Shown here one piece after another: positions 1-10,226 of a stretch of 31,496 nucleotides of DNA. Location: assembly GCA_963766365.1 (NCBI GenBank), contig CAVXZK010000008.1, positions 1 through 31,496 of the forward strand, given 5' to 3'. The notes under the pieces were generated by a model that did no database searches, was not told the origin of the DNA, and saw only the letters and a list, made by a program, of their open reading frames with translations. Positions within the stretch are counted from its first letter, which is position 1; every line of letters starts with the position of its first letter. Position numbers and translations under genes: made by a program. Origin of the DNA: JALORV01 sp963766365 (GTDB lineage Bacteria; Pseudomonadota; Gammaproteobacteria; Burkholderiales; Burkholderiaceae_F).

Positions 1-502
1 AGCGCCCCAGGGTGAGCAGACCGTGGTTGCGCAGCATGAGGAAGCGCTTGTCTCCGAGATCCCGGACGAGCCGTGCTTCGTCCTCTTCCAGCGCGACGCC
101 CTCGTAGTCGTGGTAGGCGAGGGAGGAGAGCACGAAGATCGAGTGCTGCGACAGAGGCAGCACACCCGCCTCCTGAGCGGCCACGGCGACCCCGTTGACG
201 CTGTGCACGTGCACAGAACACAGATGGCGTCCGCGCGGGCGGCATGGATGGCGCTGTGGATGGTGAATCCGGCCGGGTTGATCTCATGGGGGCTGTCGAG
301 CACCTTGCGGCCCTCGAGATTGACCTTGACCAGACTGGACGCCGTGATCTCGTCGAACATCCAGCCGTAGGGGTTGATGAGGAAGTGATGCTCCGAGCCC
401 GGCACACGCGCCGAGATGTGGGTAAAGATCAGATCGTCCCAGCCGAACCAGGCGACCAGCCGGTAGCAGGCTGCAAGCTCGACTCGGCGCTGCCATTCCT
501 GT
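1..502 (-). pseudogene. divergent partial copy of the class II aldolase-family gene
   Basis: Read on the minus strand this encodes an aldolase/adducin-family segment matching about residues 16-182 of the intact gene at 16516-17280. Most changes are third-base or conservative (for example THISARV against THISARL, and NPYGW against NPYGM), which is what divergence between related genes looks like, not sequencing noise. A 2-base insertion near 213-222 breaks the frame just before the metal-binding HVH. The first ~15 codons and about 60 bases of upstream DNA are missing, so this block abuts the operator copy at 503 abruptly. It may be a segment from a related organism or a paralogue joined to the artefactual arm. 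Confidence 0.75.
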
Positions 503-508
503 AATATA

Positions 509-520
509 TAGACTGGTCTA
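509..520. promoter_or_regulatory. left-arm copy of the TetR operator
   Basis: Contains tagactggtcta, the reverse complement of the operator at 16466-16477. The flanking bases are identical to the right arm, but its downstream aldolase gene is the divergent fragment at 1-502. Confidence 0.6.
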
Positions 521-539
521 GTTATTGAGTCAAGGCACG

Positions 540-1146
540 ATGCAGGCAGTACCTGGAAGCCGCCAGCGCATGATCGAGGCGGCGATCGAGCTGATGCGTG
601 GTTCCGGCCTGTCGGGCGCGGGCATCAACGAGATCGTGCGCGAAAGCGCCGCGCCGAAGGGGTCCGTCTACTACTTCTTTCCCAACGGCAAGCAGCAGGT
701 CGTCACCGAGGCGCTGGAAACCTATTCGCCGCGGGTTATGCGCTTCATCGAGGAAGCGCTCGCCGCCGGCAGAACTCCCGCCGCTAAGGTGAGGCGCCTG
801 TTCGACGCCTTCGGGCAGCGGGTCGAAAGCGCTGACTTCCCGCAAGAGCTGCGCATTCGGAACTGTGTGCCTCGACCTCGACGGCGACCACGAGGCGCTG
901 CGTGCGGTAGTGGGCGCGACGTTCGATCGCTGGGTGGAGTTGATCGCGCAGCACATCGACATGGGCGATGCGCGGCATTCACGGTCCTTCGCTGGACTGG
1001 TGCTGACGGCGATCGAAGGCGCCTACATCCGTGCACGTGCCGAGCGATCGAGCCGGCCGTTCCGTGAGGCGGGGGCGTGGCTGGCTGAACTCGTTGAGCC
1101 CGACCCATCAACGTCGCGCCGCAAAGCACGGCCTCCGAAACGTTGA
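540..1146 (+). pseudogene. left-arm copy of the TetR-family regulator, frameshifted
   Basis: Nearly identical to the intact regulator at 15841-16446 but one base longer. An extra C at about 840 shifts the frame after roughly 100 codons, so the ligand-binding half is read out of frame. One further difference (A for G near 977) is visible. The start ATG at 540 follows the same TTG-AGT-CAA-GGC-ACG run as in the right arm. Best treated as a duplicate assembly copy. Confidence 0.85.
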
Positions 1147-1414
1147 CCATGTGCGCACACGACTTTCCCGACGAGGGACGTCGTTCACGCAGTCGACAGA
1201 GCTTGAGGTGGATTGAAACACCAAGTCCGTAGCGAACGATTTCGAGGTTCACTCGGACGAGCTTTGCTTGGACAATGGGAAAGCTTCCCATTCGGGTCAT
1301 GCAAAGTTTCATCTGGCGGAAGCCAGGTGATATCGAGCGGCTTGTAATCGGCAGATCAGGCCCGAGTTCGTTGCGCGATGCTCGCGTCACTTCGTTATCG
1401 AAAGCAGGTTTCTC

Positions 1415-1705
1415 GTGGACCCCGGCATCCTTCTTGGCATCTTCATCGGCTGGCCTGCACTTGCACTCGTGCCAGCCGTGTTCGGCTACTTCTACATAAG
1501 AGGTCGCCGCCGCGTGGTGCTGGCCACCGCGCTGCTCTGGATTGCCTACTTCCCTTACGAACTCGGCATGAAGCTGAGGATCCTGTGCTCGGGGGAGTGC
1601 AATATCCGTGTCGACTTGCTGTTGCTCTATCCCGTGCTGCTTCTGCTCACGTTGGCGAGCCTCGTCGTGATCGTGCGTGGCCGCGCCCGGGCACCCCGCA
1701 TTTGA
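1415..1705 (+). CDS. left-arm copy of the small membrane protein
   Basis: Open reading frame of 96 residues from a GTG start, the same protein as at 15208-15501 with one alanine codon missing (PAVFG against PAAVFG). It is one of the few left-arm genes whose frame survived. The bases before the start differ from the right arm (caggtttctc against caggagttc), which removes the ribosome-binding site. It should not be counted as a second gene if the arm is an artefact. Confidence 0.6.
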   Translation: MDPGILLGIFIGWPALALVPAVFGYFYIRGRRRVVLATALLWIAYFPYELGMKLRILCSGECNIRVDLLLLYPVLLLLTLASLVVIVRGRARAPRI

Positions 1706-2014
1706 ATTGTCAGTCGACTCTCTGGATGAGCGGCAACAGAAATGCTTGTTGACTCGAAGCGCTGTGATGACTGGTTTTTAAATCAGGTTTCGTTGGCACT
1801 GCGGTTGCGTTTTCGCCCGGGCCGACTTGAGTTGCCGGATCGTCCGATTCCGCGCGTCGCTCCAACAACAACACGCTTGCCGCTCTCCGCGGTCTTCGGA
1901 CTCCGCTTCCAACGCTTTCCAGGCAGTCGATTGCGGCGCTGTGGCGCATCCATTCTTGAACCGGCGCGTGGCGCGCATCGGGTCGACTTCCAGCTTCTCT
2001 CCGAACGGGAGACG

Positions 2015-2704
2015 ATGAATACGCAAGAAGCCAAGCTCGTGCTCGAAGCGGCGCTGTTGACCGCCGAGCAGCCACTCTCGCTCTCCGAGATGCGGCGCAT
2101 GTTCGATGACGAGATCAACGCCGACACGCTGCGCGTGCTGCTCGATGGAGCTTGCGTGCGGACTGGGCGGGCCGCGGAACTGGTGGCACTGGCCTCGGGC
2201 TGGCGCTTCCAGAGTTCTGCCGCCATGCGGCCGTACCTGGACCGCCTGAATCCGGAAAAGGCGCCAAAGTATTCACGCGCGGTGCTTGAGACGATGGCGA
2301 TCATTGCGTACCGCCAGCCGGTCACTCGGGGTGATATCGAAGAGATCCGCGGCGTGACGGTCTCCAGCCCCGTGATCAAGACGCTCGAGGAGCGCGGATG
2401 GGTGGAGGTCATCGGCCACCGCGAGGCGCCGGGCCGCCCCGCGCTGTTCGCGACGACGCGAGCCTTCCTCGACGACCTCGGGCTGCGCTCGCTTGAAGAA
2501 CTGCCGGTCCTTGAAGAGGGCGCGACGGTTGCTCCTGGAATTCGAACTTCAGTTTGCCGAGGCCACGCGCGACATCGCGGTGACCGCGAAAACCCTGCCG
2601 AGGCCGACGCTGAGCCGTCGTCCCCAGCAATTGCGGCGGCGGATGCCGAGTACACCGCTGATTCCGCACCTCCTCCGACCCTCTCGGCCGCGACTCCCGC
2701 CTAG
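2015..2704 (+). pseudogene. scpB: left-arm copy of scpB with frame changes
   Basis: Starts with the same MNTQEAKLVL as the right-arm gene (14196-14888). Around 2145-2185 several insertions and deletions turn the right-arm DELRADWAGRGVELVAL into an altered stretch before the frame recovers. An extra G near 2540 shifts the alanine-rich tail. The core helix-turn-helix region is preserved, with SRAVLETMAIIAYRQPVTRG readable. Treated as the damaged duplicate of the right-arm gene. Confidence 0.85.
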
Positions 2705-2715
2705 AACCTATCCCG

Positions 2716-4304
2716 ATGAGCACCTCCCCGTATCCCGACGACGACGACGACACCGATCACAACCGTATGCCGCCCGGCCCGGCCGACGCAGCGGCTACCC
2801 GCGATGACAGCGCCGACGATGCTCTCGATGCCGAAGTCAATGGCAACGTCGCGGTGGCGTCCAGGGCGTGGCCCGGAAGGCGGTGGTGACGGCGAAAAGC
2901 GGCAGCGCAGTCCGAATGGCCGCCGCCGTCGCGGTCGTGGTGGCCGTGGCGGCGACGCGGATCGCGGTGCACCGGCAAACGCTCCGACGGGTGCCTCGAC
3001 GAGTGCCCCTCCGAGCGCCGCGGCGCCTGATGTGCCGCCGCTGCCCCTGGCTGGTGAAGGCGACGACATCAATCCGGCGGCGATGGCCGAGGTGGCGCTG
3101 CCCCGCGAGTTGCTCGAGCGCGGTCGCCGCGCGGCCAAGCAGGCGCTGAACGCGCAGTCGGAAAAGTTGCACAAGGTGCTGGCGGACGCGGGCATCGGCT
3201 CGCGCCGCGATATGGAAGAACTGATCATTGCCGGCCGCGTGTCGGTCAATGGCGAGCCGGCGCACATCGGCCAGCGCGTGATGCCGAACGACCAGGTCAA
3301 GGTCAACGGCAGGCCGCTGCAGCGCCGGGTGGCCGGCGGGCGGCCGCCGCGCGTCCTGCTGTATCACAAGCCAGTGGGCGAAATCGTCACGCAGGACGAC
3401 CCGGGCGAGCGCCCCACCGTTTTCGAAAAGTTGCCGAAGGTCTCCGGAGGCCGCTGGGTCGCCGTGGGCCGGCTCGACCTGAACACCGAGGGCCTGATCC
3501 TTTTTACGACCTCCGGCGAACTGGCGAATCGGCTGATGCCCGCTACGACGTCGAACGCGAATACGCCGTGCGCGCGCTCGGCGAACTCGATCCCGAGCAG
3601 CGCGACCGGCCAGTTGCTCGAAGGCGTGCACATCGAAGGCCAGCGAAGCGCCTTCAAGAGCATCGAGGACGCCGGCGGCAAGGGCGTCAACCACTGGTAC
3701 CGCGTCGCCATCACCGAAGGACGCAACCGCGAAGTGCGACGCATCTTCGAGGCGCTCGGGCATGCCGTGAGCCGCCTCATCCGCATCCGTTACGGTGCGA
3801 TCCAGCTGCCGCGCACGCTGGCCCGGGGCCGTTTCTACGAGCTGGCGCCGGAATGGGTAGAGCGCCTGGGTGCACGATCTGGGAATGTCCATCGACGAGG
3901 TCCGCAGTCGCGGTGGCCAGCCGCACGCTGGCAAGGGCGGACGCGGCAAGGGCGGCCCGAAGCACCGCGGGCGCCCGCAAGGCCCCGGGCAGGGCTTTGG
4001 ACAGGGCCAGAATCTCGTTCCGGGCGGCCAGAGCTACAGCCCGATCAGCGGTTTCGGCCAGGCGCCGGGCTATGGCCAGGGACAGGGCCGGGGCTTCGGT
4101 CAAGGGCAGGGACAAGGGCAGGGCCGTGGCTTCGGTCAAGGCCAGGGTCAGGGCCGTGGCAAGGGCAAGCCCCAGGGCAATCGCCCGCCGCGCCAGCCGG
4201 ACCCGATGACCAGCAGCGTCAACTACATCTCGCCGCCGGTCACGGACTGCCCAACAACGCCCTGGGCCTGCCCGGTCGCCGAACCGCCGGGCTCTTCCTA
4301 CTAG
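2716..4304 (+). pseudogene. rluB: left-arm copy of rluB, mosaic and frameshifted
   Basis: Mirror copy of 12589-14184. An extra A near 2862 and an AAAA run at 2895-2898 (three bases in the right arm) place the S4 domain in frame from about 2880 through the catalytic GRLDLNTEG. At about 3538 a CACCC is missing. From there to about 3795 the DNA is a clearly divergent homologue: the same enzyme segment with conservative amino-acid changes (for example GVNHWYRVAITEG against GVNHWYRVALAEG). Another single-base insertion follows near 3610 and one near 3868. The Gly/Gln tail is two residues shorter than in the right arm. It is useful for correcting the two right-arm frameshifts. Confidence 0.85.
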
Positions 4305-4338
4305 CCTGCCCGCCGAGGGGCGGAGGGCTGCGCGGCGC

Positions 4339-4366
4339 TTGTTGCGGCGCGGATACGCCCTATAAT
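4339..4366 (+). promoter_or_regulatory. left-arm copy of the rimP operon promoter
   Basis: TTGTTG at 4339-4344 and TATAAT at 4361-4366 are separated by 16 bases, against 17 in the right arm because one C is missing. The leader after it (about 4373-4500) is recognisable but its terminator stem is damaged. Confidence 0.5.
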
Positions 4367-4566
4367 GCACGGTCGCCGAGCGCGGTGATCGAGATTCGAT
4401 CGTCGGGCGTCGGTTGCGCAGTCAGTCACCAAGGCAGCGGGAAAGCGGCTGTGATCGCGGGACCCTGTCGAATTACGATGGGTCTCGAGCTGATTTTTAT
4501 TTCCGGGCTGCATTGCAGAGCAGTTCGGCGCGGATGGTGGGCCACGCCGTTTTCGAGGATCGGGCG

Positions 4567-5090
4567 ATGGCACGTGTTGCGGCAGCAGTATCATCGGGCG
4601 GACCGTCGAAGGACTCGGTTACGAGTTCGTCGAGGCCGAGCGCCGCGGGCGGTCTGCTGCGGGTGACGATCGATGGCGAGGGCGGCATCGGGCGGGCCGA
4701 CTGCCAGCGCGTCAGCCGGGACGACGCACCTTTTCGCGGTCGAAGATTGCGTGACGCGCGGCTGAGCGTCGTCGCCGGGGCTGGACCGGCCGTTAAGCAG
4801 GGGCGGATTCGGGCGCGTTCCGCGGGGCCGGGCGCGAGTCGCGCACCGGGGTGACCATCACGCCGTCGAGGCGATCGAGGACGGACGGCACGGTTGTCGA
4901 GACTGCCGGCGGGCGCGGGCGGGAGCGCGACGACCGATCGCGAAGTCGTGGCAGGGCTTCAGGCCGGCAAGCGCGCATAAGCGGCAGGAAGCCGGCCGCG
5001 GCAAGGGGGTCGGGCAAGAAGGTTGGGCAAGTGGAGGGCGAACAGCGGGATTTGTCTCGCCGACGTCGAGAAAGCAAAGCCGGCAACTGA
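4567..5090 (+). pseudogene. rimP: left-arm copy of rimP, heavily frameshifted
   Basis: Aligns with 11730-12314 but is about 60 bases shorter. Losses start within the first 15 codons (the codons for ETIG are reduced) and recur every few dozen bases. No frame covers more than a fraction of RimP. The pattern is many short deletions scattered over otherwise matching sequence, typical of a raw single long read. Confidence 0.85.
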
Positions 5091-5117
5091 ACGAACTTCA
5101 GGGGCGGGGCAAGGAGT

Positions 5118-6616
5118 AGACCGGACCAGCAGAAGTTCTGCTCGCCGGTGGACGGCGCCTGCGCGCGAGTAAGAACGTTCCAGGGAACGGTCTTCGGTGT
5201 GCTCGAGTCCGCGCTGGCGATGGCGACGAACAAACTGTTCGCCGAGGAGGACGTCGACATCAGGGTCGCGGTCGATCGCGAGACCGGCGAGGACCGACGC
5301 GTATCGTCGCTGGCTCGTGGTGCCGGATGAAGCCGGCCTGCAGGAGCCGGGCCACCAGATCATCCTGTCCGACGCGCGCGATCAGATCGCCGACATCGAG
5401 ATCGATGAGCACATCGAGGGAGCCGCCGCCCCGCCAGGACGTGGCGAGCGGCCGGCGCTTCGCGCAGGACACCAAGCAGGTGATTCTGCAGAATTCCGCG
5501 ACGCCGAGCGCGAGCAACTGCTGAGCGACTTCCTGGCGCGCTGGCGACCAGCACCGTCAATGGCACGATCAAGCGCATGGACAAGGTGACCATCATCGAG
5601 ATCGGCAAGGTGGAAGCCCGCCTGCCGCGCAGCGAGATGATTCCGAAGGAGGAACCTGCGCATCGGCGATCGTTGTCGCGCCTACGTACAGAAGATCGAC
5701 CGGCTGGCGCGTGGACCGCAGGTGATCCTGTCGCGCACTTCGCCCGAGTTCGTGATGAAGCTCCAGTTCGAAGTGCCGGAAATCGAGCAGGGCCTGCTGG
5801 TGATCAAGTCGGCCGCGCGCGACCCGGGTGTGCGCGCAAAGATTGCCGTCTGGACCAACGATCGCCGCATCGATCCGATCGGCAACTGCGTCGACCGCGG
5901 CTCGCGCGTGCAGGCGGTTACGGACGAGTTGCCGGTGAGCGTGTCGACATCGCGCGCGTGGTCGGACGATCCGGCCCAGTTCGTCATCGGCGCACTGGCC
6001 CCGGCCAACGTCAGCTCGATCGTCGTCGACGAGGACAAGCACGCGATGGACGTGGTCGACGAGGACAACCTCGCGATCGCGATTGGCGCAGCGGTGCAGA
6101 ACGTGCGGCTCGCGTCCGAGCTCACGGCTGGCAGATCAACATCATGGACGGCCGAACAACTCGGCGCAGAAGCAGGAAGCCGAGCAGGTTGGCGTGCGCC
6201 AGACCTTCATCGACAAGCTCGACGTTGACGAGGAAATGCCAAGGTCCCGATCTTCAGGCAGGGCTTCTCGACGCTCGAGGACGTCGCCTACGCGGCGGCT
6301 TAATGAGTTGATGGAAATCGAGGCCTTCGACGAGGAAACGGTCGAGGAGCTGCGCAACCGCGCCCGCAATGCGCTTCTGACCGAGGCGATCAAGCGCCAA
6401 GAGAATCTCGAGCAGGCCGAGAAGGACCTGCTGTCTTGAGGACATGGACGACGACCTGGCCGCCAAAGTGGCCGAAAACTCGATCCGCACCCGTGACGGC
6501 CTGGGCGAACTGGCCGTCGACGAGCTGACTGAAATGACGGGCATCGACGATGAGCGCGCCAGCAAGCTGATCATGGCCGCGCGCGCTCACTCGTGTCGCA
6601 GTCCGCGGAGCAGTAA
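5118..6616 (+). pseudogene. nusA: left-arm copy of nusA, heavily frameshifted
   Basis: Matches 10227-11723 along its whole length. The start is destroyed: the bases after the ribosome-binding site GGAGTAGACCG no longer give ATG-AGC. Segments of the S1 and KH domains can be read in alternating frames, for example the S1 motif near 5580-5720 and the C-terminal TGIDDERASKLIMAARAH near 6540-6595. The stop TAA is at 6614. This is a non-functional duplicate. Confidence 0.85.
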
Positions 6617-6659
6617 CCGGTGGCACGCGCTGTCCGGGACGCAGGAATAGGGAAACGTC

Positions 6660-8393
6660 ATGGAAGTACTACAGCGGCCCAGTTTGCGACGGAACTGAAG
6701 TTGCTGCAGTTGCTGCTCGAGCAGCTGAAGTCGGCCGGAGTCGTCAAGCAAGCGGAGGGCGACGCACTGTCCGACCAAGGCGCGTCTGTGGTCTCTGCGC
6801 AAAGCCACGGCGGCGAGGACCGAAAAGAAGAAGATCACGCTGACCAACAGATGATGGAGATCAAGCAAGCCGATGCCTCGGCAAGGCGCACGATCCAGGT
6901 CGAGGTCCGCAAGAAGCGGGTGTTCGTGAAGCCGCTGACCGAAGCGACGGTCGAGCCCGAGGTGCGGCTCCGCCGCGCGGTCATCGACGAAGCCGAGCTG
7001 GCGAAGCGCGACAGAGGCGCGGCGCCAGGTGGAGTGTCCACGGCGCGCCAGATGCAGGAAGCGCGCGAGAAGGCCGAGCGCGCCACTCGCGGCAGCGGAG
7101 GAGAAGGAGCAGCAGCACGTCGACGCTGTGCGCGAGCGCGAGCAGGCGCCGCGGCCGGAACGTCTGGCGCGCGCCGAGGAGCGCAGCGTGACGCGGATCG
7201 TGCTGCCAAGGAGGCGGTCGAAGCGCAGCAGCGCGCGCGCCGCGCCGTTGAGGACGAGGTCGCCGCCATCAAGTCCATGATGTCGGCGCCGAAGAAGGTC
7301 GCCAAGGCGCTGAGCGGCGGCCGCCACGGCGCCAACGGCCGGGACACTGCACAAGCCGACCACCAAGCCCGAAGCCAAGCCAGGCGAGAAGAAGGACGAA
7401 AAGAAGCCGGGCGTCAAGGAGATCAAGAAGCGGCAAGCTGGCCTCCAGCTGGTCCGAGGAGCAGCAGAAGAAGCGCCAGCTCAAGACGCGCGGGGATTCA
7501 TCAGGCGGGACCGATCCGTGCATGGCGCGGGCCGAGTGGGCCATCGCAAGCACGGCCGCGACGAATCCGAAGGCGCGACGGCGCAGATGCCGGTCGAGCC
7601 GACCGTGCGGACGTTCGGCTTCCCTGAACATCACCGTGGCCGACCTCGCGCACAAGATGTCGGTCAAGGCGGCTCAAGGCGCCGATGAAGCTGGGCCAGA
7701 TGGTGACGATCAACCAGGTCCAGACCAGGACACGGCGATGATCGTGGTCGGTGAACTGGGCCACAACGCCCTGCGAAGCTGGACGATCCCGAGGCGCTGC
7801 TCGCCGAAAGCGAGGCGACGACGACAGCCGGTGTCGGCGAGGCGAACCCGAGCCGCGTCCGCCGGGCGGTCATGCTCATCATGGGCCACGTCGACCACGG
7901 CAAGACCTCGTTGCTCGATTACATCCGTCGCACCAAGGTCGCAGCCGGCGAGGCCGGGCATCACGCAGCACATCGGTGCCTATCACGTCGAGACACCGCG
8001 CGGCATCATTACTTTCCTCGATACGCCGGGCCATGAGGCCTTCACGGCGACGCGCGCGCGGCGCCAAGGCGACCGACATCTGGCGGTCGCCGCCGACGAC
8101 GGCGTAATGCCGCAGACGAAGGGAAGCGATCGCGCACGCGAAGGCGCCGGTGTTCCACTGGTCGTCGCGCTGAACAAGATCGACAAGCCCGAGGCGAATC
8201 CTGACCGCGTCAAGCAGGAACTGGTGGCCAACGGCGTCGTCCCCGAGGACTACGGCGGCGAATCGCCCTTTATTCCCGTGTCGGCCAAGACCGTGTCGGT
8301 GTTGATGAACTCCTCGAGAACGTGCGCCCGCAGGCTGAGGTGCGCGAATTCAAGGCGGTCAAGAACGGGCCGGCCAAGGGCATCGTTATCGAG
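6660..8393 (+). pseudogene. infB: left-arm copy of truncated infB, heavily frameshifted
   Basis: Mirror copy of 8400-10184, starting at ATG 6660 and ending at the palindrome centre. The start of the GTPase domain can be read as GHVDHGKTS near 7880-7910, and the DTPGHEAF and NKIDKPEAN segments near 8020-8200 are also visible, but indels separate them. Like the other copy it lacks everything after codon 595, which is expected if one strand was simply read back as the other. Confidence 0.85.
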
Positions 8394-8399
8394 CTGGGA
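8394..8399. other. palindrome centre, 6-base spacer
   Basis: The left arm ends with catcgttatcgag and the right arm starts with ctcgataacgatg; the spacer between them is ctggga. Both infB copies stop exactly here, at the codon for Glu595 of the right-arm copy. An 8-kb palindrome with so short a spacer is expected to be cut or deleted in bacterial cells (SbcCD activity, established knowledge), which favours an artefact of template switching or a double-strand read. Confidence 0.9.
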
Positions 8400-10184
8400 C
8401 TCGATAACGATGCCCTTGGCCGGCCCGTTCTTGACCGCCTTGAATTCGCGCACCTCAGCCTGCAGCAGCACGTTCTCGAGGAGTTCGTCGACACCGACAC
8501 CGGTCTTGGCCGACACGGGAATAAAGGGCGATTCGCCGCCGTAGTCCTCGGGGACGACGCCGTTGGCCACCAGTTCCTGCTTGACGCGGTCAGGATTCGC
8601 CTCGGGCTTGTCGATCTTGTTCAGCGCGACGACCAGTGGAACACCGGCCGCCTTCGCGTGCGCGATCGCTTCCTTCGTCTGCGGCATTACGCCGTCGTCG
8701 GCGGCGACCACCAGGATGACGATGTCGGTCGCCTTGGCGCCGCGCGCGCGCATCGCCGTGAAGGCCTCATGGCCCGGCGTATCGAGGAAAGTAATGATGC
8801 CGCGCGGTGTCTCGACGTGATAGGCACCGATGTGCTGCGTGATGCCCCCGGCCTCGCCGGCTGCGACCTTGGTGCGACGGATGTAATCGAGCAACGAGGT
8901 CTTGCCGTGGTCGACGTGGCCCATGATCGTGACCACCGGCGGACGCGGCTCGGGTTCGGCCTCGCCGACACCGGCTGTCGTCGTCGCCTCGCTTTCGGCG
9001 AGCAGCGCCTCGGGATCGTCCAGCTTCGCCGCAATGGCGTTGTGGCCCAGTTCACCGACCACGATCATCGCCGTGTCCTGGTCTAGGACCTGGTTGATCG
9101 TCACCATCTGGCCCAGCTTCATCAGCACCTTGATGACTTCGGCCGCCTTGACCGACATCTTGTGCGCGAGGTCGGCCACGGTGATGGTTTCGGGAACCGA
9201 AACATCGCGCACGGTCGGCTCGACCGGCATCTGCGCCGTCGCGCCTTCGGATTCGTCGCGGCCGTGCTTGCGATGGCCCTTCGGCCCGCGCCATGCACCG
9301 GTCCCGCCTGATGAATCCCCGCGCGTCTTGAGCTGGCGCTTCTTCTGCTGCTCCTCGGACCAGCTGGAGGCCAGCTTGCCGCTCTTGATCTCCTTGACGC
9401 CCGGCTTCTTTTCGTCCTTCTTCTCGCCTGGCTTGGCTTCGGGCTTGGTGGTCGGCTTGTGCAGTGTCCCGGCCGTTGGCGCCGTGGCGGCCGCCGGCTC
9501 AGGCGCCTTGGCGACCTTCTTCGGCGCCGACATCATGGACTTGATGGCGGCGACCTCGTCCTCAACGGCGCGGCGCGCGCGCTGCTGCGCTTCGACCGCC
9601 TCCTTGGCAGCACGATCCGCGTCACGCTGCGCCTGCTCGGCGCGCGCCAGTTCCGCGGCGGCAGCTGCCTCGCGCTCGCGCACGGCGTCGACGTCCTGCT
9701 GCTCCTTCTCCTCCGCTGCCGCGAGTTCTCGCTGGGCGCGCTCGGCCTTCTCGCGCGCTTCCTGCATCTGGCGCGCCGTGAACTCCGCCTGGCGCCGCGC
9801 CTCTTCCTCGCGCTTCGCCAGCTCGGCTTCGTCGATGACCGGCGCGGCCGGAGCCGTTACAACCTCGGGCTCGACCGTCGCTTCGTCGCGCTTCACGAAC
9901 ACCCGCTTCTTGCGGACCTCGACCTGGATCGTGCGCGCCTTGCCCGAGGCATCGGCTTGCTTGATCTCCGTCGTCTGCTTGCGGGTCAGCGTGATCTTCT
10001 TCTTTTCGGTCGTCTCGCCGCCGTGGGCCTTGCGCAGAGACTCCAGCAGACGCGCCTTGTCGTCGTCGGACAGTGCGTCGCCCTCCGCTTGCTTGACGAC
10101 TCCGGCCGACTTCAGCTGCTCGAGCAGCAACTGCGGCGGAACTTTCAGTTCCGTCGCAAACTGGGCCACTGTAGTACTTGCCAT
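8400..10184 (-). CDS. infB: translation initiation factor IF-2, C-terminus missing
   Basis: IF-2 brings initiator tRNA to the 30S subunit and hydrolyses GTP when the 50S subunit joins. The 595 codons shown hold the N-terminal IF2N domain (about 1-55), a long charged Ala/Glu/Lys/Arg linker with predicted coiled coil (about 110-215), a Lys/Gly-rich hinge, a second IF2N-like segment (about 332-385) and the G domain. Its GTP motifs are GHVDHGKT at 422-429, DTPGHEAF at 468-475, NKID at 522-525 and SAK at 558-560. Full-length relatives have roughly 850-970 residues, so domain II and the tRNA-binding C-terminal domains are absent. The frame runs on past 8400 into the left arm as far as 8250, but that part is antisense sequence and not real protein. 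The start follows AGGGA, 42 bases after nusA. Confidence 0.95.
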
Positions 10185-10226
10185 AACGTTCCCTATTCCT
10201 GCGTCCCGGACAGCGCGTGCCGCCGG

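Larger units (their letters stand above)
1..8393. repeat. left arm of an 8.4-kb imperfect inverted repeat (probable artefact)
   Basis: This arm is the reverse complement of the right arm (8400-17058), gene for gene and including intergenic DNA such as the TetR operator and the rimP leader. It is shorter by roughly 270 bases through many small deletions plus larger losses, for example about 95 bases of the tetR upstream spacer near 1215-1240. Damage is worst from about 4560 to 8390, where single-base insertions and deletions break every reading frame. Two blocks (1-502 and about 3540-3795) instead differ by codon-wise substitutions. The arm begins at the first base of the window. A noisy fold-back read patched with foreign reads explains this best; a real decaying duplication is the alternative. 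Confidence 0.93.

Noticed and set aside
1..8393. A genuine second copy of rimP, nusA, infB, scpB, rluB and tetR
   Set aside because: Intergenic DNA is also mirrored, indels are scattered at random through essential genes, and the spacer is 6 bases. This fits a read artefact better than a duplication.
8250..8399. IF-2 frame continuing past the palindrome centre
   Set aside because: These 50 codons are read from the antisense of infB in the left arm. The native IF-2 sequence would continue with a conserved domain II motif, which is absent.
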